Positions 7,936 through 15,941 of a DNA stretch of 46,597 nt are shown here, in pieces; positions within the stretch are counted from its first letter, which is position 1, and each line of letters starts with the position of its first letter. The translations under genes and the position numbers were made by a program. Under the pieces are notes generated by a model that was given only the letters and a program-made list of their open reading frames with translations, made no database searches and was not told the origin of the DNA. This DNA is from Pseudomonadota bacterium (GTDB lineage: Bacteria; Pseudomonadota; Alphaproteobacteria; UBA2136; UBA6156), in the NCBI GenBank assembly GCA_016125035.1, contig WGMN01000006.1, forward strand, positions 1-46,597. The letters run 5' to 3'.

Positions 7936-8955
7936 ATGATGAGCACCCGCGACACACTTCAAGAACTGGGCCAAGCTCTCGTGGACGACCTCGCAATCGA
8001 GTCTCGACTACAAGGGCGAACGTCCGGGAAAAGCTCCAATATAGACGCCCTCGCCATAGCCGCTGGAGCAGCGGCTATGGACAAGCCACTGATATATACA
8101 GCCTTCGACGGTGACCACCAGCAGCTCTGCTCGCTAATGCGGCGCCTAGTAATAGCCGAAGGGGGCGTGCCTGTGAACCCCGATAGCGTTCTTGACTATC
8201 GCGAAACAGTTCTCGGTCGGCAAACAAAACGAGGCGTCCTCCTTGATGACCTAGCAATCCTTCGCGGCTGCGACCAACTATGGATATTTTGCGATCAGCA
8301 CCCAAGCGCCGAAGGCCTAAGAGCGCTTGCAGAAGGCGTGCTTGTGGAGATCCTGTTCTTTCTTAAACGCAAGCCGCAAGCCCCGGTTTTCTTTCTCTCG
8401 GCTCAGTCGCTGCTAACTGGCGGCAATAATGTGAAAACTCCTCTAGAGATGTCCTATGAGGACGCAAAAGCGGCTCTACCCGAAGAGACAGCCGTAGGCG
8501 TTTTAGAGCTTGCCAATTCCGGAATCAAAACCGACAAAGAGCTCCCTTCGAGTATTTACTACATTCTGGACCCTATGGACTACAAATACGCCCGCTTCAT
8601 TCTGCCACGCGCGTACCAGCGCGCGACACCGAGGGAGACCTTCGTTCCGCTAGTGCCTTACTTAGCCGTCCAAGTGGGAGATGCCGAGCGCGGCATACTT
8701 GGCTTAGGGCAGATAGTACTCTCGTGGGTACGGCTTGCGCATCTTGGTGCTGTCTGCACAATGCTACCCTGCCTAGATGCAGGCCGACGAGAATCAGCTA
8801 TCGCTAAGCTGCTACATACCATCTGGCTAAGACAAAACAGGCCGGGGCCGGTCAACGAGGATGCGTGGCGAGCTTATGGTGTTCCCAAGGCAAATCAGGG
8901 AGCGCTATGGCCGATCACGGCTAGAGAGCGAGACTTCTGGAAAGGAATGCATTGA
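7936..8955 (+). CDS. Nucleoside 2-deoxyribosyltransferase-like protein
   Basis: Second operon gene, 339 residues. The AAGGA ribosome site overlaps the stop of the ATPase gene and sits 5 bp from the ATG. Residues 45-155 show the Rossmann-like pattern of NDT/DUF4406-type proteins: a first strand PLIYTAFDGDHQQ, then RRLVIAEGGVPVNP, a long helix, RGCDQLWIFCDQ, then GLRALAEGVLVEI with a candidate catalytic Glu, and APVFFL. Such folds cleave or transfer bases of nucleosides and related molecules. The C-terminal about 180 residues are not recognised. In this context I infer a nucleotide- or NAD-processing effector; activity is untested. Confidence 0.72.
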   Translation: MMSTRDTLQELGQALVDDLAIESRLQGRTSGKSSNIDALAIAAGAAAMDKPLIYTAFDGDHQQLCSLMRRLVIAEGGVPVNPDSVLDYRETVLGRQTKRGVLLDDLAILRGCDQLWIFCDQHPSAEGLRALAEGVLVEILFFLKRKPQAPVFFLSAQSLLTGGNNVKTPLEMSYEDAKAALPEETAVGVLELANSGIKTDKELPSSIYYILDPMDYKYARFILPRAYQRATPRETFVPLVPYLAVQVGDAERGILGLGQIVLSWVRLAHLGAVCTMLPCLDAGRRESAIAKLLHTIWLRQNRPGPVNEDAWRAYGVPKANQGALWPITARERDFWKGMH

Positions 8956-8957
8956 AT

Positions 8958-9848
8958 ATGACTGCGGTCGCGATTGTAGATTTAGGAACGGCACGAGCGA
9001 AGCTAACAATAGCCAGCTCTAACGGTAGCGAAGTGACTATCAAACAGCTCAAGTGGGACGTGGGGCTTGGCGATGGCTCCGAACAGAGCAAGTCACGCAT
9101 TCTTGAGACGGCGCGGCTGATCGCGGACGCGGCAGCGGCTGAAAGCGCGAAGATCGCGCGTACAATTGCAACTGAGGCGTTTCGATCCGATGAAGGCTTG
9201 CGTTCTCAGCTACCGAGTATCGGTAAACTCCTGGGTGACGTTGACCTTCTATCTCCGAGCGTTGAAGCGCAGCTACTCTGGCAAGGCGTCCACGATTGCG
9301 TCTTGAATAGAGAGCCTGGCGTAGTCCTCGATATTGGCGGCGGAAGCATCCAACTCGTCTGGGGCGACTCCGATGAAGAGTTTTGCTCGATTCCAGCGGG
9401 AACATTTGCGCTTGAACGTAAATTTCAAGAGCGGTCGGAGGCACTCGCCCCGGATGAGGCCCAGCGCATGCGGGTGTTCGTTGGCACCGGTCTCGACCCG
9501 GTAAGGGCGCGCATCCCGAAGCACCTCCCACTAGTAGTCGGTTCAAACATCATGGCCGATTTCTTCAGCTCTGCTCTCGTATGGGCTGGAGAAGCCTCTC
9601 TTGATGAGAGCCATGGCCGCGTTTCTAACGCAGCAATAGAACTTCTCGAAGAGAAGATCATCTGCAAGCGCTACAATGACGTCTACGAAGCATTCAAAGC
9701 GAACCCAAAGTTCATGCACGGTGCAGATAAAGCTCTAATCGTCCTCCGCTGCGCGATCGACGCCGTCAAGCCAACCGCTATAATTCCAACGAATGAAGCG
9801 CTCTCAACAGCGCTCGCGAGAAGCTACATTGCAAAGCCACTGTCGTAG
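8958..9848 (+). CDS. Ppx/GppA-like phosphatase domain protein
   Basis: Third operon gene, 296 residues from ATG 8958; TTG at 8952, overlapping the previous stop, is an alternative start. The ASKHA-type phosphate motifs of exopolyphosphatase/guanosine pentaphosphatase are present: VAIVDLGTARAKL near the start and VVLDIGGGSIQLVWG at about 122-136. Glu103 in SPSVEAQLLWQGV fits the catalytic Glu of Ppx. The usual STE after DIGGG is SIQ, so the second acidic residue is Gln132, possibly altering activity. It stops after the two-lobed core; the C-terminal helical domain of E. coli Ppx is absent. Likely substrates are polyphosphate or (p)ppGpp-like nucleotides (inference). Confidence 0.78.
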   Translation: MTAVAIVDLGTARAKLTIASSNGSEVTIKQLKWDVGLGDGSEQSKSRILETARLIADAAAAESAKIARTIATEAFRSDEGLRSQLPSIGKLLGDVDLLSPSVEAQLLWQGVHDCVLNREPGVVLDIGGGSIQLVWGDSDEEFCSIPAGTFALERKFQERSEALAPDEAQRMRVFVGTGLDPVRARIPKHLPLVVGSNIMADFFSSALVWAGEASLDESHGRVSNAAIELLEEKIICKRYNDVYEAFKANPKFMHGADKALIVLRCAIDAVKPTAIIPTNEALSTALARSYIAKPLS

Positions 9849-10004
9849 CGTAGACTGATATCACTTGGCCCAAGCTCGCTGCCGCGAAAACAGTGATAGA
9901 AGCGCTTGCCAGCAATTGACCATGGCAATAGCTCCTGAGACACGGCACTGATTAGCGCTCAGCTTAAGCAATTAGTGGGCTCACACGCCCTAACGACACG
10001 AACT

Positions 10005-10033
10005 AATGAGCCCGCTCGCTAGGCGGGCTCATT
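10005..10033 (+). terminator. Hairpin after the three-gene operon
   Basis: An 11-bp perfect stem (AATGAGCCCGC / GCGGGCTCATT) has a 7-nt loop. It lies between the operon end (9848) and the convergent gene ending at 10044, so it can serve both strands. The 156 bp before it (9849-10004) show no gene. Confidence 0.65.
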
Positions 10034-10043
10034 TACTAGCGAC

Positions 10044-10244
10044 CTATTCTCGGTCGCCATCAGCCGTCTTCGGGTCGCGAAGGACCAGCCGGCCATTTAC
10101 CGGCAGGCAACTCAGCGTGACGCTGTAGCCCTTGCCGTCCTCGTGGCTCCAGGCTGCGCCGATCTTGGTCCAGAAGGCTGTGTCGCCTTCGCCCTCGACC
10201 GCGTAGACCGCGAAGCTCGGACGGTTTTTCTGAGTGGGTTTCAT
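10044..10244 (-). CDS. Small conserved accessory protein of conjugative elements
   Basis: 66 residues from ATG 10244, with GGGAG upstream. Core reads FAVYAVEGEGDTAFWTKIGA then AWSHEDGKGYSVTLSCLPV, a compact beta-rich domain resembling small accessory proteins of alphaproteobacterial plasmids and ICEs; it is somewhat DUF736-like in its end-to-end pattern (GAAW...GYSV.L...P.NGRLVLR). Function unknown. Its upstream region (10334-10439) carries a leader also found before ardC, suggesting common control with antirestriction. Confidence 0.65.
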   Translation of the reverse strand: MKPTQKNRPSFAVYAVEGEGDTAFWTKIGAAWSHEDGKGYSVTLSCLPVNGRLVLRDPKTADGDRE

Positions 10245-10333
10245 TTGGATTTCTCCCGTTGGTTTCTCCGGCCACGCCAATCGCGGCCGGTCGGGAGTTT
10301 TCAAGGCCCGCAGGATCGAGCGGGCGCGCAACG

Positions 10334-10439
10334 GAGGGTCCGGCCGAGGGACCCGCTTGCGGGAGACGGTTGGATGCCTTGCGCGAACGCGCTGCGGGCC
10401 TAACTCCCCGACCAAACCGGCCGTGTGAGGCTGGACGGC
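10334..10439 (-). promoter_or_regulatory. Leader element copy 1 (shared with ardC leader)
   Basis: Shares three blocks in the same order with 12643-12791: GAGGGTCCG (10334-10342), TTGGATGCCTTGCGCG (10370-10385), and an identical 29-bp block at 10411-10439. Between the first two, on the minus strand, is a stem CCCG-CAAG-CGGG; an alternative stem GGGTCC/GGACCC would use the same GGG. It precedes the gene starting at 10244. The rest of the 10245-10630 gap has no supported gene. Confidence 0.6.
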
Positions 10440-10590
10440 GACGGGAAATTGCCCGTGAAACGCAGCAGAACTTGTCCGAGCCCTACGTTGCTATCGAGGT
10501 AAAGGTGACGGACTACTTGGACCACAGTCGGCGGGCCAGCCTAAGACACGAACATCTGAAGCGCACCTTAGGTGGATGTCGTCCGCTGAC

Positions 10591-10612
10591 GCGTTGGTCC
10601 GACGACCAACGC
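10591..10612. terminator. Perfect 9-bp hairpin downstream of the zinc-ribbon frame
   Basis: GCGTTGGTC-CGAC-GACCAACGC. It begins 18 bp beyond the stop of the minus-strand zinc-ribbon frame at 10631. No U-run follows, so the terminator role is uncertain. Confidence 0.35.
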
Positions 10613-10630
10613 GCTGCAATTGTGCAGAAC

Positions 10631-10825
10631 CTAGCCGTGCAGCCGCCCGATACGGAGCTCGCGCACCGGTAACCTGCGGCGCTGATTGTCGCGGGGCGGT
10701 GCTTTGACCACTTCAGCTCGGCATGACGTGCAGCGGAACATCATTGTGCGGCCATCGGTCGGAACGCGCTTCATCGCGTCGCCGCACACGGGGCACCACT
10801 TGGTCAGCCTGGATGTTCCGAGAAT
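10631..10825 (-). CDS. Small zinc-ribbon protein without a clear start codon
   Basis: The minus-strand frame ending at 10631 reads LTKWCPVCGDAMKRV, then GRTMMFRCTSCRAEVV and a basic tail. Two CxxC pairs (CPVC and CTSC) about 20 residues apart are a textbook zinc ribbon, and small proteins of this kind are frequent on conjugative elements. No ATG, GTG or TTG lies in frame before the first Cys pair; ATT at 10823-10825 is the nearest near-cognate start, used here as a nominal limit. Either an unusual start is used or the 5' end is lost. DNA or RNA binding is possible. Confidence 0.45.
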   Translation of the reverse strand: MLGTSRLTKWCPVCGDAMKRVPTDGRTMMFRCTSCRAEVVKAPPRDNQRRRLPVRELRIGRLHG

Positions 10826-11012
10826 GGCTCTCTCTAAAAAGCGGCGGCCCCAACCCGAAGGCTGAGGCCGCCCCGGCTCCCCTCGCGGTGAGCCCTATCG
10901 CCAATTTGCAGCGTTGCTGTATTGCGCCAAATCAATGACGTCCAGCGTCTCACGCTAGTTCCATGGGGATGGTTGGACTCTCGATTCACGCCGCCGCAGA
11001 ACGGCTAAGGGC

Positions 11013-11651
11013 TTAGCGCATGCTCTCCGGCTTTTCCCGATACTCCGGCTTGATCGCCACCAGCCGCCCCTTTAATTCGCGCTTGACGTAAGTCTGAACG
11101 ATAAAAGCTGCGAAGGTTTCCGGCGTCTGACCGGGCGGCAGGTCGGCATGGATACCAAGAAAACTCCGAAAACCGGTCTCACTCAGGAACGGCTTGTCGT
11201 ATTCAACGGCATGCGCGCCAAAGCCCGGCCAGCGGCAGTAGCACGCCCCGATGCCGAACATGCCATCGATGGTAATGCGCACGCGCATGCCGCCGAGTTT
11301 GATGTCAAAGCTGCCATTCTGGCCCCACAAAGGCACCTTGCCTTTTCCGGCCCGCGTCACCCGCTCCAACGCGCAGCCCGGCGCACTTTCGTCGGCAAGA
11401 ATGCCCGCCTCGTAGTTGTTGAGTTTCTCCGCAAGGCGGTGCGCGTCTTCGCGAACCGCCAGCGCTTCGTCGTAGGCTCCGGCGACCATCAAGGCATGGT
11501 GACGGTCGATCAACGCGCGGTAATACGGAATGGCTTCACTCCAATCGCCCGGCAGGTGGCCGTATTCGCGCTCCCGCTCGCGCGCTGTATTGTCTCGGTC
11601 AGCACCAGCGAGCAACGCGTCAAAGCTGAGTTGTCCGGCGAGCGTGCTCAT
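11013..11651 (-). CDS. Conserved hypothetical protein coupled to ArdC
   Basis: 212 residues, soluble. The ATG overlaps the ardC stop (ATGA), so it is translationally coupled and in the same operon. Residues 25-80 are helical (AREREREYGHLPGDW... YYRALIDRHHALM), followed by a beta-rich region with glycine turns (GGMRVRITIDGMFGIGACYC) and a C-terminal helix (FAAFIVQTYVKRELKGR). No catalytic motif recognised. I infer an accessory to antirestriction or establishment in the recipient. Confidence 0.75.
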   Translation of the reverse strand: MSTLAGQLSFDALLAGADRDNTAREREREYGHLPGDWSEAIPYYRALIDRHHALMVAGAYDEALAVREDAHRLAEKLNNYEAGILADESAPGCALERVTRAGKGKVPLWGQNGSFDIKLGGMRVRITIDGMFGIGACYCRWPGFGAHAVEYDKPFLSETGFRSFLGIHADLPPGQTPETFAAFIVQTYVKRELKGRLVAIKPEYREKPESMR

Positions 11652-12547
11652 GCCGCCATCTCCTCTGCTTCTGGAGCCTGCAAACCATGCAGGAAGTCGG
11701 CGGCACGCTGCGCATGACCGGCAGCGGTGAAAATGGCGCGCTTGTCACCCTTCAAGACCTTCAACCAGCATTCCAGATAGGACGCATGGTCATCCCGGAC
11801 CTCCGGAACCAGATCAAGGTCGGCGCAAAGGAACGCAGAGCCTAGCTCGGCGACCAGTTCCTCCATCGCGTAACCTTCATCCCCCCATCGCTTGCGGCCA
11901 AAGCTCCGATCAAGACGCGACGCATGCCGGGTCCAGTGCGTGCATTCATGGGCGAGCACGGCATAATAGCTTTCCGCATCGCGGAACGCCTCGAACGGCG
12001 GCATTTGGATAAGGTCTTCGCCAATGGCATAATAAGCCCGAGCCCCGCCCTGCCGGATGGAAGCACCGGTAGCCGCAAAAAACCGCTCGGCACGCTCAAT
12101 GCGCGGTAGCGGCTCGGCGCGGGGCTCCACCTTGCCGTAGTAGTGCGACGGCAAGCCATCGATCTGCTCGACGTTAAAGACCGTATAACCCTTCATGTAG
12201 TGGATATCCTGGACGCTTTCCTCGCCGGTTTCGGCATCCACGCCGCTGCGGGTGATTTTGTCGGCAAAGACGGTCAGGCTTCCTTTTTCCCCTTTGCGCA
12301 CGCACCCGCCAAGGTCGATGGCCTGCTTGAACGTCATCCACACCGGCGCGGCATAGCCCCGCTCCAGCGCCTGCATCCACAGCGCCAGCACATTGACGCC
12401 TCGATACGCCACGCCGTTGTGCCGGCGGGGAAGGGCCACCCGCCCTTCCAGATGTCCTACGCCCCAAGGCCGCTGCCACGGGCGCACACCCTGCTCCAAC
12501 TGGCGTACGATCTGGTCGGTAATGGCTTGATAGACGTCCCTTGTCAT
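11648..12547 (-). CDS. ardC: ArdC antirestriction protein
   Basis: 299 residues from ATG 12547, with a strong AAGGAGG site; longer upstream frames are rejected. The N-terminal DUF1738-type ssDNA-binding domain (about 1-130) starts MTRDVYQAITDQIVRQLE and includes RPWQRPW and GVAYRGVNVLALW. A zincin-like metallopeptidase domain follows, with HECTH (about 199-203) in LAHECTHWTRHASRLDR and EELVAELGSAFLCADL supplying the third ligand. ArdC proteins bind ssDNA and protect incoming DNA against restriction. It heads an operon with the 11013-11651 gene and is preceded by a hairpin at its ribosome site and a longer conserved leader. Confidence 0.93.
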   Translation of the reverse strand: MTRDVYQAITDQIVRQLEQGVRPWQRPWGVGHLEGRVALPRRHNGVAYRGVNVLALWMQALERGYAAPVWMTFKQAIDLGGCVRKGEKGSLTVFADKITRSGVDAETGEESVQDIHYMKGYTVFNVEQIDGLPSHYYGKVEPRAEPLPRIERAERFFAATGASIRQGGARAYYAIGEDLIQMPPFEAFRDAESYYAVLAHECTHWTRHASRLDRSFGRKRWGDEGYAMEELVAELGSAFLCADLDLVPEVRDDHASYLECWLKVLKGDKRAIFTAAGHAQRAADFLHGLQAPEAEEMAA

Positions 12548-12562
12548 ATTCGCCTCCTTGCT

Positions 12563-12584
12563 AGGTTCAGCTGCTGCTGAACCT
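12563..12584 (-). promoter_or_regulatory. Hairpin just upstream of the ardC ribosome site
   Basis: Perfect 9-bp stem AGGTTCAGC / GCTGAACCT with a TGCT loop, placed a few bases upstream of the AAGGAGG of ardC on the minus strand. It could protect the mRNA or modulate initiation. Confidence 0.45.
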
Positions 12585-12642
12585 CTGCCCGTCGGCGAGA
12601 CCGGGGTTAGCAAGCGCAAGGAGGCTCCGGGCACGGCACGCC

Positions 12643-12791
12643 GAGGGTCCGCCCGAGGGGCCCCGCCCTTGCGGGGATACGGGTGGAGGCGGCGGGACGG
12701 GTTTGGATGCCTTGCGCGCGCGGGGGCAGCGCCCCATAGCGCCTTCAAGCCGAAAAAAGCGGACCAAACCGGCCGTGTGAGGCTGGACGGC
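12643..12791 (-). promoter_or_regulatory. Leader element copy 2 (ardC leader)
   Basis: Contains GAGGGTCCG (12643-12651), TTGGATGCCTTGCGCG (12703-12718) and a 29-bp block (12763-12791) identical to 10411-10439. The hairpin in the same place as in copy 1 is longer: CCCCGC-AAGG-GCGGGG on the minus strand. Preserved pairing with changed sequence suggests a structured RNA. The other parts of 12548-12990 hold no supported gene. Confidence 0.6.
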
Positions 12792-12990
12792 AACGGGGGA
12801 AGGGGCCTCAAACGCAACAGGAGCCCGTCTGCGTCAGTTTCTGTCGCTTGGATGAAGAACGGTCTGCACAAGGATAACAACATGCAGGCACGACCGTTGA
12901 GACGGTCAATGCTCCCGGCGCAGGCTTCTTGACGGCACGCCCAATGCGACCGCTCAATTGTCCGCAGCAACTGACAAGGGGGAACACGCG

Positions 12991-14124
12991 ATGACCTTCA
13001 CCCTCACCCGCCAGCAGCTCGACGACCTTGTCTGGTCCGAAGCGATGCGCAATCTCGCGGCCCGGATTGGCATTTCCGACGTGGCCATCGCGAAGCATTG
13101 CCGCAAGTGCAATATTCCGGTGCCTCCGCGCGGTCATTGGAACAAGCTGCAGGCGGGCAAGAAAACGGTGCAGACGCCACTTGAGCCGCCAGACCTCGGC
13201 AGCATCAACCTCATCACCCTGTCCGGCACGCTGACGCCGGAACTCCGCGCGCGCATCAAGGGCGAGCCTGGCGACCCCGGCGAGGAAGACGACGTCGAAG
13301 CCCTCGTTGACCGATTTCGCAAGCGGCTGGGTAAGGTTGCGGCACCACGCAGCCTTACACCCGCGCATCCCGCGATCGCGACCTTGCTCAGGAAGGACGA
13401 AGAGCTCCGCCGCAAACAGGAAGGAAGCCCCTTTCCCTGGTATGCGCCGAAATTTGATTCACCCTTCGAACGGCGACGCCTCCGCGTCCTCAACGGGATA
13501 TTTCTCGGCATTGCCAAGACGGGAGGCAGTGCTTGGACACGGGGCGAGACGGCCCGCGAGTTGGGGCTACATATCGGCAACCGGGGCATTTCATTCGAGC
13601 TTGATCATCCCGCTGCCAAGCGTGGCCGCACGGTCGCCTCACCCGGGGATAAGAACGCAAAGCTAATACTCAGGCTCGCGCACGACCGCTTCCCGCCGGG
13701 AATGACCTGGCAATGGGAAGACAAGGACGGTTGCCCCCTCGAAAACCAACTGACTGACATCATCGTCGGTTTGGTGAGCGCGGCCGAACGCCTCCACCGG
13801 CAATGGCAGGAAGAGCACCGGGTTTGGCAGCGCCGCGAGCAGGAACGCAAGGAACGGGAAGAGCAAGAACGGCGCGAACTGGAAGCCCGTCGCGAACGGG
13901 AACGGCTTGCCGCCATTGAGAAAGCAAAAGTTGACGCGCTACTCCAGGATGCCGCCGACTGGCGCAAGGCGGCGGAAATCCGTGCGTATGTCGAGGCAGT
14001 TTTAGCGCAGACTAGCACTTCGCCGGACGAGACATTCGAGAACTGGAGAAAATGGGCCCTATCCGAGGCCGACAAACTCGATCCAATCGTCTCCCGTCGC
14101 CCCAACCCACCCACGCATCAATAA
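12991..14124 (+). CDS. HTH-containing protein with C-terminal coiled coil
   Basis: 377 residues from ATG 12991 (AAGGGGGA upstream, 7-bp spacing). The N-terminus contains a probable helix-turn-helix: LVWSEAMRNLAARIGISD then VAIAKHCRKCNIPVPPRGHW. The middle (about 130-255) is a mixed domain with LRVLNGIFLGIAKTGG. Residues 265-325 are a strongly charged coiled coil rich in Arg and Glu. Proteins with this N-terminal pattern are frequent on mobile elements. Probably a DNA-binding accessory factor; the target is unknown. It is divergent from ardC. Confidence 0.72.
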   Translation: MTFTLTRQQLDDLVWSEAMRNLAARIGISDVAIAKHCRKCNIPVPPRGHWNKLQAGKKTVQTPLEPPDLGSINLITLSGTLTPELRARIKGEPGDPGEEDDVEALVDRFRKRLGKVAAPRSLTPAHPAIATLLRKDEELRRKQEGSPFPWYAPKFDSPFERRRLRVLNGIFLGIAKTGGSAWTRGETARELGLHIGNRGISFELDHPAAKRGRTVASPGDKNAKLILRLAHDRFPPGMTWQWEDKDGCPLENQLTDIIVGLVSAAERLHRQWQEEHRVWQRREQERKEREEQERRELEARRERERLAAIEKAKVDALLQDAADWRKAAEIRAYVEAVLAQTSTSPDETFENWRKWALSEADKLDPIVSRRPNPPTHQ

Positions 14125-14169
14125 GTAACCTAAAGGCCGACCTTTTATCGAAGGAGAAGAGGCCCCACC

Positions 14170-15561
14170 CTACTTGTCGTAATATCTCTTTACCTGCTGA
14201 TGCTCTCGGAGCTGCTCCGGCCGATACGGCCTCAGTTCATCGAACTGAAGGACATCTCCGGCCTCAAAGCGCGCTATCACAGATGGATGCAACGGCGCAT
14301 CGTTCCTCATCGGCCGCAGCTTATTCTTCCACTTGAGTCCCACTTTACCCCAGATGCCGGGGAACCCCTGTTTGCACTCGTCATGCTGCGGCCCCTCGGG
14401 CGAGGGGTACAGCCGCAAAACTGAGTCGTCGGCCAGGATGGGATGAGGCAGTTCCCGCGCCTGCTCCAGCATCCAATGCAGCGCATTGTCCGATAGACGC
14501 GCCTCATTTTCGAGGTAGCTGCCACCAATGTCTGAATGATTGCCCGCGAACCAGACCTGCCGCAAAATTTCGGGTTCGCCAGCCTCGCGTACCGCCTCAT
14601 CACCATCAAAGCGCCACTGCACGCGGGAGAAGTCTGAACGCGCCTCGTCGATAGACAGCGCATGGCGCGCGTACCGGACGCGCCGATTAAGCTTGTCGTC
14701 GTAGAAGCTCATGGCCCAGTTGGCGAGATAGAAGCGCTTGTTCTTCGGATGCCAGCGCAGATGGCTCCAGAAATAAGCGATGACCGCCGTGAGCGCCGGC
14801 ACACATGCGAAGATTACAAACAACGGCCAGAAAGAAAGAAACCAATGCGATAGCGCCCAGGCTATGAAGGCTGCGAGCAGCACGCACATGAATGCGCCGC
14901 CGAGCATAATCGCAATGCGTATGGGCTTTGCAACGCCCAGCGCCGCCACCGTGTCAAAGACTCCAACAAAGTATGGGTACTCATTCGCGTGGCCATCAAC
15001 ATCGCAGCCATAGTCTATGCGAAACTGAGCGGCACGCCGCGCCCGAAGCTCATTGAAGGGGTCGCCGTCAACCGAGGCTCCGTACTTGTAAACCTCCTTC
15101 ACGGCCTCCTTCGCGATCTCACGGATCGTGGCGTCGTCGTATTTCAGGGGCGCCCGACCCTTCATGTGCGTAGGTATGCCGCAAAGCGACATCACCCCGC
15201 CCACGCACCGGATCGTGTACGCACCGCGACTGAATCCGATCAGGAAAACTCGGTCTCCCGGACGCCAAAGCTTTAAGATGGCCGCGTAACAATCGATAAT
15301 ATTTTGCGTTATGCCGAGCCCGGTGCCTTGGCTGATGAGATTGCGTAGCTTCCGCAGCCAGCCAATCTTGATGGCCTTGTCGTCGCTTTGCGAGCCAAGC
15401 CCCGGGTCATAGAAGGTAAGCTGCTCGGCCGGATCGACCGTCGAATCTGGACCGCATCGGGTCGCGCGATAGAGCTTGTAAATATTGCTTCGCGTCTCGT
15501 CGGGCAGCAAACCGCCGGCCTGCCCGGTCCCGTCTGAAAATATTACGATATTCTTGCCCAT
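14170..15561 (-). CDS. DUF2235 alpha/beta hydrolase with membrane segments
   Basis: 463 residues. Starts with NIVIFSDGTGQ, the typical DUF2235 opening; the nucleophile elbow is GFSRGA with Ser111. Other family features are FYDPGLGSQ, GVFDTVAALG and WFAGNHSDIGG (containing the catalytic His/Asp region). A hydrophobic insertion at about 216-265 predicts two membrane helices. DUF2235 includes Tle1-type phospholipase effectors of type VI secretion and uncharacterised hydrolases. As a lone cargo gene with membrane helices it may act on the cell's own membrane, for example as a toxic or defence effector (inference). GAGG precedes the ATG. Confidence 0.85.
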   Translation of the reverse strand: MGKNIVIFSDGTGQAGGLLPDETRSNIYKLYRATRCGPDSTVDPAEQLTFYDPGLGSQSDDKAIKIGWLRKLRNLISQGTGLGITQNIIDCYAAILKLWRPGDRVFLIGFSRGAYTIRCVGGVMSLCGIPTHMKGRAPLKYDDATIREIAKEAVKEVYKYGASVDGDPFNELRARRAAQFRIDYGCDVDGHANEYPYFVGVFDTVAALGVAKPIRIAIMLGGAFMCVLLAAFIAWALSHWFLSFWPLFVIFACVPALTAVIAYFWSHLRWHPKNKRFYLANWAMSFYDDKLNRRVRYARHALSIDEARSDFSRVQWRFDGDEAVREAGEPEILRQVWFAGNHSDIGGSYLENEARLSDNALHWMLEQARELPHPILADDSVLRLYPSPEGPQHDECKQGFPGIWGKVGLKWKNKLRPMRNDAPLHPSVIARFEAGDVLQFDELRPYRPEQLREHQQVKRYYDK

Positions 15562-15941
15562 GGCCTCGAATCACCTTTTAGTTCTATATTTGTTCCAATC
15601 TACCGCCGCACGCCATGCAATGGTAGCCGCGTCGTCTAACAACCTGTGGATGAAGGCGAGAGCAAAAATGGCCGGAGACCTGAACCTCTCCGAGGCTTTC
15701 CAGGTCACGGGCAACACGAGAGCGCAGCGAATGGAGCCGCTATCCGCTTTCCCTGGCGCAATTCCCGACCGAACCGGCGTGTTAACTTGGACGGTCCACA
15801 GGACAAATCGGAACCGCATACAAAACCCGCCCAAATTGATTGCAATGTGGGAGGCGAGGACAACAAACCATCGCGACCAATGTCCCGATGGCATTCACCG
15901 AAGTTGGAACGCGGGCGGCATTTACTGCGGCCCATCCTGCT
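15562..15941. other. 380-bp spacer with no supported gene
   Basis: Lies between the DUF2235 start and the 3' end of the giant nuclease gene. A minus-strand frame of 107 codons (15571-15894) has no ribosome site and no recognisable motif, so it is not called. No clear hairpin or repeat seen. Confidence 0.5.

Noticed and set aside
10259-10672. 137-codon plus-strand frame
   Set aside because: Overlaps the conserved leader, has arginine-rich chance composition and no motif.
15571-15894. 107-codon minus-strand frame before the DUF2235 gene
   Set aside because: No ribosome site or recognisable domain; composition not convincing.
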